Assembly: GCF_037198285.1 (NCBI RefSeq)
Contig: NZ_CP147243.1
Coordinates: 2,100,422-2,164,421 of the forward strand
Length of the DNA stretch: 64,000 nucleotides
Direction of reading: 5' to 3'
Source: Haladaptatus sp. DJG-WS-42
Lineage (GTDB): Archaea; Halobacteriota; Halobacteria; Halobacteriales; Halococcaceae
The notes beneath the pieces were generated by a model that saw only the letters and a list, made by a program, of their open reading frames with translations, did not search any database and was not told the DNA's origin. This document shows, in pieces, positions 17,113 through 25,664 of the stretch. Position 1 is the first letter of the stretch. Each line of letters begins with the position of its first letter. A program made the position numbers and the translations under genes.

Positions 17113-19179
17113 ATGAGTCACGATTCGTTCCCGACGGACAATCCCGCGGTGGTGACGTGTGGGTTGCCCTACGCAAACGGCGACCTGCACATCGGCCACC
17201 TGCGAACCTACGTGGGCGGCGACATCTATTCGCGCGGCCTGCGCAAACTCGGCCAGCAGACGGCGTTCGTCTCCGGCTCCGACATGCACGGGACGCCCGT
17301 CGCCGTAAACGCGTGGAAAGAGGGCGTCACACCCGAGGAGTTCGCGCTTCGCTTCCACGAGAAGTACGAAGCGACGTTCCCGAAATTCAACATCGCGTTC
17401 GACAACTACGGCCACACCCACGACGAGACCAACACCGAACTCACCCAAGAAATCGTCCGCACACTGGACGAAGAGGGCTACATCTACGAACAGGAAATTA
17501 TGGTCGCGTGGGACCCAGAAGAAGACCAACCGCTCCCCGACCGCTACGTCACGGGGACGTGTCCCTACTGTGGGGAAACCGCTCGCGGCGACGAGTGTGA
17601 CGAGGGTTGTGGTCGTCACTTAGAACCGGGTGAAATCGAGAATCCGACGAGCATCATCACTGGCAACCCAGCAGAGTACCGCTCCCGGCCACACAAATTC
17701 TTCAACCTGAACGAACTGCAGGGCTACTTACAGGAGTTCATCGACCGCCTCGAAGGGACGGACAACGCCCGCAACCAGCCGCGCGAGTGGATTGAGGGCG
17801 AACTCCAAGACTGGTGTATCACCCGCGACATGGACTGGGGAATCGACTATCCCGGCGAGGGCGCAGAAGACCTCGTTCTCTATGTATGGGTGGACGCGCC
17901 TATCGAGTACATCGCTTCGACGAAGCAATACAGCGAACGCGTCGGTGTGGACGAGTACGACTGGGAGCAGACGTGGAAAGACTCCGGAGAGATTGTCCAC
18001 GTCATCGGCCGCGACATCATCCAGCACCACACCATCTTCTGGCCTGCGATGCTCCACGGTGCGGGCTACAACGAACCGCGCGCCGTCATGGCGAGTGGCT
18101 TCGTGAACCTCGACGGCAAGGGCTTTTCGACGTCTCGAGGCCGTGCGGTCTGGGCCGACGAGTACCTTGACGAAGGCTTCCACCCCGACCTGCTTCGCTT
18201 CTACATCGCCACCGGGAGTCGCTTCCAGCAGGACATCAACTTCTCGTGGGAGCGCTTCCAAGAGCGCGTCAATTCTGAACTTGTGGGCACGGTTGGCAAC
18301 TTCCTCTACCGCTCGCTCCTGTTCGCCCACCGCAACTACGAGGGGACGCCCGAAGCGTCGCTCTCCGATGAGGTGCGCGAGCGCATCGAGCAGGCCATCG
18401 AGGAATTTGGCGACGGCCTCAACGACTACTCCATCCGGCAAGCGACGAGCGCGGGCGTGCGTCTCGCCCAGTTCGGCAACGAGTACATCCAGCGCAACGA
18501 ACCGTGGAAGCTCACCGACGACGACCCAGAGCAGGCTGCACAGGTCATCTACGACTGCGTCCAGCTTTCGAAGGCGCTCGCCGTCATCCTCGCCCCCGCA
18601 CTTCCGGAGAAGGCAGACACCCTCTGGAGCCAACTCGGCGAAGACGGCTCGGTGCACGACGTGGGCATCGACGCCGCCCTTGACGCACCACAGGCCGACT
18701 TCGACGCCCCGAGCGAGCTGTTCGAGAAGATCCCGGACGAACAGGTCGAGGAACTGAACGAGAAGTTAGAACAGGCCATCGCCGCCGCGACGGCGGATGA
18801 AGCAGACGACACAGGCGAAGACGACGATTCAGCAATGACCGAACTCGAACCCATCGCAGACGACCGCATCAGCTTCGACGATTTCCTCGCGCTCGACCTC
18901 CGCGTCGGGGAGATTGAGACCGCAGAGCCAATCGACGGCTCGGATAAACTCGTCCGCCTCGAAGTTGACATCGGCGTCGATGTTCGCCAAATCGTCGCGG
19001 GTATCAAGCAACTCCACGACGTGGCCGACCTCATCGGTGAGAAGGTCATCATCGTCGCAAACTTAGAAAAGGCAGAACTGTTCGGCGTCGAGTCGAATGG
19101 CATGCTGCTCGCCGCGGGCGACCAAGCCGACCTGCTCACGACGCTCGGTGATGCGGAACCGGGCACGAAGGTCGCGTAA
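17113..19179 (+). CDS. metG: Methionyl-tRNA synthetase with C-terminal tRNA-binding domain
   Basis: A 688-residue class I synthetase that charges tRNA-Met. The HIGH motif is HIGH at 26-29 (PYANGDLHIGHLRTY). A zinc knuckle CPYCGETARGDECDEGC sits near 156-172, and the KMSKS loop appears as GKGFSTSRG, the usual archaeal variant. An acidic linker leads into a Trbp111/EMAP-type OB fold (about 585-688, FDDFLALDLRVGEIETAEP) that binds tRNA and dimerises. In some archaea this domain is a separate protein; here it is fused. ATG start. Confidence 0.97.
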   Translation: MSHDSFPTDNPAVVTCGLPYANGDLHIGHLRTYVGGDIYSRGLRKLGQQTAFVSGSDMHGTPVAVNAWKEGVTPEEFALRFHEKYEATFPKFNIAFDNYGHTHDETNTELTQEIVRTLDEEGYIYEQEIMVAWDPEEDQPLPDRYVTGTCPYCGETARGDECDEGCGRHLEPGEIENPTSIITGNPAEYRSRPHKFFNLNELQGYLQEFIDRLEGTDNARNQPREWIEGELQDWCITRDMDWGIDYPGEGAEDLVLYVWVDAPIEYIASTKQYSERVGVDEYDWEQTWKDSGEIVHVIGRDIIQHHTIFWPAMLHGAGYNEPRAVMASGFVNLDGKGFSTSRGRAVWADEYLDEGFHPDLLRFYIATGSRFQQDINFSWERFQERVNSELVGTVGNFLYRSLLFAHRNYEGTPEASLSDEVRERIEQAIEEFGDGLNDYSIRQATSAGVRLAQFGNEYIQRNEPWKLTDDDPEQAAQVIYDCVQLSKALAVILAPALPEKADTLWSQLGEDGSVHDVGIDAALDAPQADFDAPSELFEKIPDEQVEELNEKLEQAIAAATADEADDTGEDDDSAMTELEPIADDRISFDDFLALDLRVGEIETAEPIDGSDKLVRLEVDIGVDVRQIVAGIKQLHDVADLIGEKVIIVANLEKAELFGVESNGMLLAAGDQADLLTTLGDAEPGTKVA

Positions 19180-19289
19180 GGACCGGGTCTGCCCTCCGCT
19201 CGATTGGCCGCATCCCCACCGCCGACACCTGATTGTGGTAGCGGACTCTCACACAGCCTTTTTGCCGCGCTGTCTCTTCGTTTCGAGTA

Positions 19290-21044
19290 ATGCGAAATGC
19301 GAAAATCGTCTGTACGCTCGGTCCTGCGTCTTCTACGTCTGGTGTCATCCGCGATCTCGCGGACGCGGGGATGTCCGTCGCGCGGTTGAACACAAGCCAC
19401 GGCTCCACCGCGGAGCGAAAAGACCTCGTGAAAACCGTCCAGCAGGTGGACGAAGCGACCACCGAACCACTTTCTGTCCTCCTTGACCTCGCCGGGCCGG
19501 AAGTCCGCACCGCACCCCTCGAAGACTCCATCTTCCTCGAAACCGGTTCGACCATCGAGTTCTACGAAGGCGACAACGCCACTCCCGAGCGCGTTGGCCT
19601 CTCGGTGAGTATCGACGGCGTCTCCGAGGGTGACCGCGTGCTCCTCGATGATGGCCGCATCGAAACCGTGGTCGAAGCCCTCGCAGACGACACCGTCACC
19701 GCGCGTGTCGAGAGCGGCGGCGAACTCAAAGGCCGCAAAGGCGTGAACATCCCCGGCGTGGATTTGGGATTAGACGCGCTCACCGAAGACGACCGCCGCG
19801 AACTCGATTTAGCGGTCGAAGCAGGCGTGGACTTCGTCGCCGCGAGTTTCGTCGGGAGCGCAGACGATATCTACGCCGTGCGCGAGGCGTTAGAGAAGCG
19901 CGGCGCGACCATCCCCGTCATCGCCAAAATCGAACGTGCGGACGCGGTCGATAACCTCGAAGAAATCGTCGAAGCCGCTTACGGCATCATGGTCGCCCGT
20001 GGCGACTTGGGCGTCGAATGCCCGATGGAGGACGTGCCAATCATCCAAAAGCGCATCATCCGCACCTGTCGGGACGCGGGCGTGCCAGTCATCACGGCCA
20101 CCGAAATGCTCGATTCGATGATTCACTCACGCCGGCCAACCCGCGCCGAGGCCTCCGACGTGGCGAACGCTGTGTTGGACGGCACCGACGCGGTGATGCT
20201 TTCGGCTGAGACGGCTGTTGGCGACCACCCTGTGCGCGTGGTCGAAACGATGAATCGCATCGTCCGCGAGGCAGAATCGAGCGACGATTACGTCGAAGGG
20301 CGCGAACAGCGCATCCCGAAAGCCGGCGAATCGCGTGCCGAGGCACTGTCTCGCTCGGCGCGCTACCTCGCCCGCGACGTCGGGGCGAGCGCGGTGGTCG
20401 TCGCCTCCGAATCCGGTTACACGGCGCTCAAAACCGCAAAGTTTCGCCCGGAAGTGCCAATCGTGGCCGCGACGCCGAACGACGTGGTGCGCCGCCAGTT
20501 GACGCTCTCTGCGGGTGTCAACCCGCAGTACGTCGATTTGGGCGCGAGCGAAGGCGTTGGCACCATCATTGACCGCGCGGCACAGGCCGCCCTCGACGCG
20601 GGCGTTGCCCAAAGCGGCGACACCGTTGTCGTGGTTTCGGGGATGATGAGCGAACTCGAAGGTCGCTCGACGAACATGCTCAAGGTGCACGTCGCCGCAG
20701 AACCGATTGCGACGGGCCGCAGCGTGCACATGGGCCGCGCGGTCGGGCCAACGGCGACACTTTCTGACGGCGACCTCTCGGGCGTGAAAGACGGCTCGAT
20801 TCTCGTCCTCGATGAGAACTTCGACGCCGAGTTCGACGGCGACCTCTCGGTGATTGCGGGAATTGTGGCTCGCCAGCCCGGGCTGACGGGGTATCCGGCG
20901 CTCGTCGCTCGCGAACTCGACGTGCCGATGGTGAGCGACGCGGAGTTGACGGTGCCAGAAGGAACGACTGTCACCCTCGACGCAGAGCGCGGCGTCGTCT
21001 ACGAAGGCAACGTCTTACGCGGGCCGCGACGGGAGCCCTTTTGA
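19290..21044 (+). CDS. pyk: Pyruvate kinase with extra C-terminal PEP-utiliser domain
   Basis: A 584-residue glycolytic kinase converting PEP and ADP to pyruvate and ATP. Motifs are KIVCTLGPAS at the start, VIAKIERADAVDNL (catalytic Lys), MVARGDLGVE and ITATEMLDSMIHSRRPTRAE. Residues about 485-575 add a PEP-utiliser 'swivel' domain (AVGPTATLSDGDLSGVKDGS). The motif that carries the phospho-His in PpsA reads LTGYPALVAREL here, with Tyr in place of His, so this domain is probably structural or allosteric. ATG start, 110 bp after metG. Confidence 0.97.
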   Translation: MRNAKIVCTLGPASSTSGVIRDLADAGMSVARLNTSHGSTAERKDLVKTVQQVDEATTEPLSVLLDLAGPEVRTAPLEDSIFLETGSTIEFYEGDNATPERVGLSVSIDGVSEGDRVLLDDGRIETVVEALADDTVTARVESGGELKGRKGVNIPGVDLGLDALTEDDRRELDLAVEAGVDFVAASFVGSADDIYAVREALEKRGATIPVIAKIERADAVDNLEEIVEAAYGIMVARGDLGVECPMEDVPIIQKRIIRTCRDAGVPVITATEMLDSMIHSRRPTRAEASDVANAVLDGTDAVMLSAETAVGDHPVRVVETMNRIVREAESSDDYVEGREQRIPKAGESRAEALSRSARYLARDVGASAVVVASESGYTALKTAKFRPEVPIVAATPNDVVRRQLTLSAGVNPQYVDLGASEGVGTIIDRAAQAALDAGVAQSGDTVVVVSGMMSELEGRSTNMLKVHVAAEPIATGRSVHMGRAVGPTATLSDGDLSGVKDGSILVLDENFDAEFDGDLSVIAGIVARQPGLTGYPALVARELDVPMVSDAELTVPEGTTVTLDAERGVVYEGNVLRGPRREPF

Positions 21045-21067
21045 GGTGGGAGCGACTAGATGCACTC

Positions 21068-21235
21068 ATGTCTGATGGCGACTGGAAATACGAACTCGAA
21101 GATCTCGAAGACCCCGACGCCGAGGCGGACGCAGATTCGGGACTCACCCCTGGTTCGCCGAAGCCAGAGCACATCGCGTTCGTCGTCCTCGGGGCGTTGC
21201 TCGCCCTTTTCGCCCTCTCACGGCTCATCCTGTAG
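21068..21235 (+). CDS. Tail-anchored small membrane protein
   Basis: A 55-residue protein: an acidic N-terminal half (MSDGDWKYELEDLEDPDAEA) and one C-terminal membrane helix (IAFVVLGALLALFALSRLIL). I use the ATG at 21068 rather than the in-frame TTG at 21041 that overlaps the pyk end. It resembles DUF7312-type haloarchaeal proteins (from memory). It lies between pyk and the NfeD-like gene, 37 bp before the latter, and may belong to that membrane module. Confidence 0.75.
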   Translation: MSDGDWKYELEDLEDPDAEADADSGLTPGSPKPEHIAFVVLGALLALFALSRLIL

Positions 21236-21272
21236 GCCAAACGTTAATCCACGCCCCGTCCCAACGTGAGGT

Positions 21273-21836
21273 ATGGTAGAACTGCTCGACCAGTCCCTCT
21301 CCCTCTTGCTCGTTATCGCGGGCACGATTCTCGTCGTTGCAGAAGCGCTGGCTCCGGGTGCCCATTTCATCGTTCTCGGCGTCGCCCTGCTCGTCTCCGG
21401 CCTCATCGGTCTTGTTCTCGCCTCGTTTATCGGCCCCGCACTGATGCCCTTCGTCCTCGCCGCCCTCGTCCTCGGGGTTGGCGGGGCCGCCCTCTGGGCG
21501 TACCGCAACCTCGACATCTACGGTGGCAAGGGGTCGGGTCAGACGAGCGATTCTTCCTCGCTCAAGGGCCAGACCGGCCGCGTCACCGAGGAAGTGACTC
21601 AAACTGGCGGCGAGGTGAAACTCGACGCCGGTGGGTTCAACCCCCACTACTCCGCCCGCTCGGTACACGGCGTGATTCCCGAAGGAACCGAAGTGGTGGT
21701 CGTAGACCCCGGTGGCGGTAACGTCATCACCGTCGAATCGCTCGAACTCGCAGAAGACGACATCGACCGCGAATTGGCTCGGGGGCGCAAAGAAACAGAG
21801 CGCGTCGAGAGGGAATCGGAATCAGACGTGGTCTGA
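21273..21836 (+). CDS. NfeD-like membrane protein
   Basis: A 187-residue protein with three to four N-terminal helices (to about residue 80) and a C-terminal OB-fold domain beginning LKGQTGRVTEEV and ending in GGGNVITVESLEL. This is the NfeD layout; NfeD proteins are encoded next to SPFH/stomatin partners and act with them in membrane domains. An SPFH gene lies 560 bp downstream, but a foreign-looking lipoprotein gene separates the two. ATG start. Confidence 0.88.
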   Translation: MVELLDQSLSLLLVIAGTILVVAEALAPGAHFIVLGVALLVSGLIGLVLASFIGPALMPFVLAALVLGVGGAALWAYRNLDIYGGKGSGQTSDSSSLKGQTGRVTEEVTQTGGEVKLDAGGFNPHYSARSVHGVIPEGTEVVVVDPGGGNVITVESLELAEDDIDRELARGRKETERVERESESDVV

Positions 21837-21909
21837 CGCGCCGGTAATTTCCTCCTTCTCGGTTGCAGAAAACATATGTGATGTGATACCTAAACATCTC
21901 TAATCAGAC

Positions 21910-22305
21910 ATGAACCGCCGTACACTTCTGGGGGCGACTGGAGGCCTTCTTTCTGTTAGTGCAGGCTGTCTCTCTCGCTTTGACACATCCAAGAATACGG
22001 AAGACCCCTATTCCTCGTTCCGAGTTACGAATAGAACTACTAACCCTGTCGCTGTAACTGTCACAATTACCCTCAAAGGAGAGGGGACATCAGTTTTTGA
22101 TGAACGCCTTTCTCTTGACCCGAATGAAACAAAAGCATTCGACGAAATTCTTGAAGGCGAAACTACGTATGAATATTCTGCGGTTACCGAATCTGGAATA
22201 CGTGCTATGGATTCGTTTGACACCTGTGGGCGGGGTGACGACGGGTGTTGGCTAAATATAGCAATTTTCGAAAGTCACATCGATATCAGTTTGCAGGCTT
22301 ACTAG
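21910..22305 (+). CDS. Tat-exported lipoprotein, AT-richer, unknown function
   Basis: A 131-residue protein starting MNRRTLLGATGGLLSVSAGC: twin Arg followed by a lipobox SAGC, the haloarchaeal Tat lipoprotein signal. The mature part is a short β-rich domain with two Cys near the end (DTCGRGDDGCW). Codon use is visibly more A/T-ended than in all neighbours, which suggests recent gain. It interrupts the usual nfeD-SPFH pairing. No family recognised. Confidence 0.75.
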   Translation: MNRRTLLGATGGLLSVSAGCLSRFDTSKNTEDPYSSFRVTNRTTNPVAVTVTITLKGEGTSVFDERLSLDPNETKAFDEILEGETTYEYSAVTESGIRAMDSFDTCGRGDDGCWLNIAIFESHIDISLQAY

Positions 22306-22395
22306 ACTCAATAGGGCCCTCAATCTCCAAAATACGCCAGTCGGGGGCCAGTTTCGGAGGAACCCTTTTCAGCCTACCCTTCTAGAGTTTCACAT

Positions 22396-23586
22396 ATGCT
22401 CCCTGTAACTCCCCTGCAAATACTGGGGCCAGGCCTCGGGCTCACGATTGGGGCGATTGTGGCACTGTTGCTCGCCATCATCATCGTTTACCAGATGGTC
22501 GAAATCGTCAACGCGTACGAAAAACGCGCGCTGACGGTGTTCGGTGAGTACCGCCGCCTGCTCGAACCCGGCATTTCGTTCGTTCCGCCGTTCGTCTCGC
22601 GAACCTACGGCTTCGATATGCGTACCCAGACGCTCGACGTCCCGCGCCAAGAGGCCATCACGCGCGACAACTCGCCCGTGACCGCGGACGCCGTCGTCTA
22701 CATCAAGGTGATGGACGCGAAGAAGGCGTTCCTCGAAGTCGAAGACTACAAAACTGCGGTTTCGAATCTCGCCCAGACCACCCTCCGCGCCGTGCTCGGT
22801 GACATGGAACTCGACGAGACGCTGAACAAGCGCGGAGAAATCAACGCGCGCATCCGCCGCGAACTCGACGAACCCACCGACGAGTGGGGGATTCGCGTCG
22901 AATCCGTCGAGGTCCGCGAGGTCAACCCGAGTGCCGACGTCCAGCAGGCGATGGAGCAACAGACCTCCGCCGAACGCCGTCGCCGTGCCATGATTCTCGA
23001 AGCACAAGGTGAGCGCCGCAGTGCCATCGAGCGCGCAGAGGGTGACAAGCAGTCGAACATCATCCGCGCCCAAGGTGCAAAACAGAGTCAGATCTTAGAA
23101 GCGCAGGGTGACGCCATCTCCACCGTCCTGCGCGCGAAAGCCGCAGAGTCGATGGGCGAGCGCGCGGTCATCGATAAAGGCTTAGAGACGCTCGAAGCCA
23201 TTGGCCAGAGCGAATCGACCACGTTCGTCCTGCCACAGGAACTCACCTCGCTGTTCTCGCGCTACGGCAAGCATCTCACTGGCAGCGATGTGCAGATGAA
23301 CGCAGACCAACTCACCAGTCTCGAATTCGACGACGAAACCCGCGAGATGCTCGGCTTAGATGATATCGAGAAGATTCTCGGTGAAATCGACCAAGAAGCC
23401 GAAGTAGACATCGAAGCGATGGAGGAAGCCGCACAGGCCGTCAAATCCGGCTCTTCGGATATGTCGAGCATCGACGAAGCCATCGAGGAGATGGATTCGA
23501 AACTCAGCGAAGACTTAGACAAGGACAAGACGAAACTCAAAGCAGACGAAGCCACGGAAGCGGAACCAGAAGCAGAACGCGAGTAA
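22396..23586 (+). CDS. SPFH/band-7 (stomatin-like) membrane scaffold protein
   Basis: A 396-residue protein. One N-terminal helix (about 12-35) precedes an SPFH domain (ALTVFGEYRRLLEPGISFVP to about 190), a long charged coiled coil rich in Ala/Glu/Arg (QQTSAERRRRAMILEAQGER), and a very acidic tail. Stomatin-type proteins oligomerise on the membrane and organise domains or regulate proteases and channels. The NfeD-like gene upstream is the expected partner. ATG start at 22396. Confidence 0.92.
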   Translation: MLPVTPLQILGPGLGLTIGAIVALLLAIIIVYQMVEIVNAYEKRALTVFGEYRRLLEPGISFVPPFVSRTYGFDMRTQTLDVPRQEAITRDNSPVTADAVVYIKVMDAKKAFLEVEDYKTAVSNLAQTTLRAVLGDMELDETLNKRGEINARIRRELDEPTDEWGIRVESVEVREVNPSADVQQAMEQQTSAERRRRAMILEAQGERRSAIERAEGDKQSNIIRAQGAKQSQILEAQGDAISTVLRAKAAESMGERAVIDKGLETLEAIGQSESTTFVLPQELTSLFSRYGKHLTGSDVQMNADQLTSLEFDDETREMLGLDDIEKILGEIDQEAEVDIEAMEEAAQAVKSGSSDMSSIDEAIEEMDSKLSEDLDKDKTKLKADEATEAEPEAERE

Positions 23587-23606
23587 ATCTCACACAAGCG
23601 AAGGCG

Positions 23607-23613
23607 TTTTATC
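23607..23613 (+). promoter_or_regulatory. TATA box of the 23638 regulator
   Basis: TTTTATC, centred 28 bp before the ATG at 23638; consistent with a leaderless transcript. Confidence 0.5.
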
Positions 23614-23637
23614 GCAGAGCGCCTAAATCCACCGCAT

Positions 23638-24252
23638 ATGTCTGGTGGCCAGAACGTAGACGAAAGCAAGCGGGCGACCCTAAAGCGGTTCGCCGCATTG
23701 GGCGCGGCAAGTCCGCTTGCCCGCCTCGTCGATTCTGGCCGAGAAACGGGCGATAGTGATGCTCGTGAGGCCATCGCTGGCTACCTCGCAGCCACCCCGG
23801 GCGCACACTTTTCGAAGATTCGTGACGACCTCAAACTCGGGACTGGCGAGACCCAACACCACCTGCGTCGGCTCATCGAGGCTGGCGCTGTCGAGAGTCG
23901 GCGTGATGGCGATTACAAGCGTTTTTTCGCCGCAGGTCAGTTCACCGAGTTCGAGCAAATCGCCCTTGGCTACCTCCGCCGTGAAACCCCACGCGGGATG
24001 TTGATTGCACTCCTGCGCGACCCCGAAATCACGGCGAGCGCGCTCGCTGAGAATTTGGACGTGTCTCGGCCAACGGTGAGCAAGTACGCCGCTGAACTCG
24101 AACGGGCAGGCGTGCTCTCGCGTGTTGATGGCTATTCGTTATTAAAACCAGAAACCCTGCTTACACTGCTCGTCCGCTACGCAAACTCATTCGATGAAGA
24201 CGCCGCGGCGTTCGCCGCAGACGCCGCGTCGCTCATTCGCTACGACCCTTAG
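23638..24252 (+). CDS. Transcriptional regulator with two winged-helix domains
   Basis: A 204-residue DNA-binding protein. The first wing helix is GAHFSKIRDDLKLGTGETQHHLRRL (about 51-75, a 'tetra-peptide' archaeal HTH pattern), and a second HTH is ITASALAENLDVSRPTVSKY (about 130-149). A tail of about 40 residues may dimerise. It resembles haloarchaeal MarR/ArsR-like regulators placed near membrane genes. The target is unknown. Its end overlaps the convergent 24249 gene by 4 bp. Confidence 0.82.
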   Translation: MSGGQNVDESKRATLKRFAALGAASPLARLVDSGRETGDSDAREAIAGYLAATPGAHFSKIRDDLKLGTGETQHHLRRLIEAGAVESRRDGDYKRFFAAGQFTEFEQIALGYLRRETPRGMLIALLRDPEITASALAENLDVSRPTVSKYAAELERAGVLSRVDGYSLLKPETLLTLLVRYANSFDEDAAAFAADAASLIRYDP

Positions 24253-24485
24253 ACGGTGACTTTCCACGTCGTCGATGAGGAGTACCCCCACTTTTCGACG
24301 TGAATGTCGAACTCGCCGTTTTCGATGGCCGTCATGTTCGTCCCGACTTCTTTTGCAGACAGGCCGAGGTCCTTGCCGATGAGCCGCGATTTGAAGTAGG
24401 TCTTCGTCTCGCCGCGTTCGCGCAGGTACTGGAGAATGCGCCGTTGTTTATCGGAGAGATTGACTGCTGTCGCGCTCGTGCTCAT
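24249..24485 (-). CDS. Small winged-helix-like protein (DUF7123-type)
   Basis: A 78-residue protein (MSTSATAVNLSDKQRRILQY at its start) with an HTH-like core YFKSRLIGKDLGLSAKEVG and a β-wing ending TTWKV. It matches a small haloarchaeal family remembered as DUF7123. The ATG at 24485 is supported by a weak TATA-like GCTAAAG about 28 bp upstream; longer in-frame starts look non-coding. Probably DNA-binding; targets unknown. Convergent with the 23638 regulator. Confidence 0.78.
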   Translation of the reverse strand: MSTSATAVNLSDKQRRILQYLRERGETKTYFKSRLIGKDLGLSAKEVGTNMTAIENGEFDIHVEKWGYSSSTTWKVTV

Positions 24486-24706
24486 ACACCATTCTATGCG
24501 TACGGGTACTTTAGCCGGTTTGGTACGCCCAGTTAACACGCCGCAGTCGTGCGGTTTTCGAACCGATTCTCCACTCTGTGCCCTCCCCTGTTGGCCCCGT
24601 TGGTACAGCCGGTTAACGTCCATGTCTGCGTGAGACTCGCCAGCGTGTACGTTTTCGCCGACGAGCGGCGGTACTTCTTTATCAGTTGCCTTCATTACCT
24701 CACGAC

Positions 24707-24711
24707 GGAGG
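24707..24711 (+). promoter_or_regulatory. Shine-Dalgarno site fixing a TTG start
   Basis: GGAGG seven bases before TTG at 24719. Ribosome-binding sites are uncommon in this mostly leaderless genome. This one decides the start of the TRAM gene. Confidence 0.65.
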
Positions 24712-24718
24712 TTTACCC

Positions 24719-25144
24719 TTGGAGATTTCTGATAAGCTCTTGTGTCTGTTCAGCGCGGACGTGACGGTCACCGACGACACGTACGTCGTCGAGATTCCAC
24801 GTCGTGAAATTGAAACTGGTTCTATCGAAGCCGGTGAAACCTATCGAGTTGCACTCATCTCCCGCCAAGAGGCGGAAGAACCGTCGAGCAGCGACGCTAG
24901 CGAACCAGCACCATCGTCCGGGTCTACGGTCTCATCTGAGCCCCAGCCACCCGTCGAAATCGGTGAAATCCGCTACGTCGAAATCGAAGATATCGGCAAG
25001 CAAGGTGACGGTATCGCCCGCGTCGAACGCGGCTACGTCATCATTGTTCCGGGCGCCGAAGTTGGCGAACGCGTCAAAATCGAAGTGTCGGAAGTCAAGT
25101 CGAACTTCGCCGTGGGCGAAATCATCGACGACGACATCCTCTAG
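24719..25144 (+). CDS. TRAM-domain RNA-binding protein
   Basis: A 141-residue protein read from a TTG start (first residues MEISDKLLCLFSADV), chosen for the GGAGG seven bases upstream. The N-terminal 45 residues form a conserved haloarchaeal segment, then a Ser/Pro-rich linker, then a C-terminal TRAM domain (about 80-141: IEDIGKQGDGIARVERGYVI and PGAEVGERVKIEV). TRAM domains bind RNA; small archaeal TRAM proteins have been described as RNA chaperones of the cold-shock type. A longer frame from TTG 24686 is less likely. Confidence 0.85.
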   Translation: MEISDKLLCLFSADVTVTDDTYVVEIPRREIETGSIEAGETYRVALISRQEAEEPSSSDASEPAPSSGSTVSSEPQPPVEIGEIRYVEIEDIGKQGDGIARVERGYVIIVPGAEVGERVKIEVSEVKSNFAVGEIIDDDIL

Positions 25145-25159
25145 CAACGTTTTCCTGCG

Positions 25160-25178
25160 GGGGTCGCTACGCGACCCC
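25160..25178. repeat. Hairpin 1 downstream of the TRAM gene
   Basis: GGGGTCGC (25160-25167) and GCGACCCC (25171-25178) form a perfect 8-bp stem with a TAC loop, 15 bases after the TRAM stop. No T-run follows, so a REP-like repeat is as likely as a terminator. Confidence 0.6.
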
Positions 25179-25204
25179 GCTGGCAAAAACTTGCATGAAA
25201 AAGG

Positions 25205-25228
25205 CCGAGAGCGAAGTCTCGCTCTCGG
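25205..25228. repeat. Hairpin 2, perfect 10-bp inverted repeat
   Basis: CCGAGAGCGA (25205-25214) and TCGCTCTCGG (25219-25228) with a four-base loop. It lies 26 bases after hairpin 1, separated by an A-rich spacer. The pair resembles palindromic intergenic debris common in haloarchaea. Confidence 0.6.
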
Positions 25229-25344
25229 GTGCTAAACTGGGAGCGAACGCGCCGCACCGCCACCACACCGGGCTGCAACCGCAAAGACGCGCTGCACGTT
25301 CTGATTTTTGCGCCGATTCTCTCTACCGGTGGTATCCTAACAAT

Positions 25345-25551
25345 TCACCGCGTAATCACAATGAAACCGAGCGCAAGCAAGAGAAGTGCGACGATACCAA
25401 AGAGCGCTACTAACCCCCCAAGGCCACCGATTCCGAGTGCAAGTACTCCGCCTATAATGGCCAGCACACCCGCGAGGACGAGCGCGACTCGAAATCGCAG
25501 ATACGTCCCGAGCAATCGCATATTCCAGAGGGCGTGAAGTGGGCCGCGCAT
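25345..25551 (-). CDS. Small Gly/Leu-rich membrane protein
   Basis: A 68-residue protein with two hydrophobic helices (VALVLAGVLAIIGGVLALGI and VALFGIVALLLLALGFIVIT) joined by a Gly turn. I do not recognise a function. The first ATG (25551) has an AT-rich element about 30 bp upstream; a later Met at 25521 (MRLLGTYLRF) is an alternative. Flanked by the palindromic region and a divergent MFS gene. Confidence 0.6.
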   Translation of the reverse strand: MRGPLHALWNMRLLGTYLRFRVALVLAGVLAIIGGVLALGIGGLGGLVALFGIVALLLLALGFIVITR

Positions 25552-25664
25552 GAGCGAACATCTCGGGTGATGGTGAAATTCTTTGTCCGCGGACCAGGAT
25601 GGTGGCGCTTCGGCAAAGGTGCCGCAACCCCTGAGACTTTATCGCCGCCGAAACTGGTTTCACT

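Noticed and set aside
25195-25537. Two short plus-strand frames over the hairpin region
   Set aside because: They run through the palindromes and against the small membrane gene, with no recognisable protein pattern.
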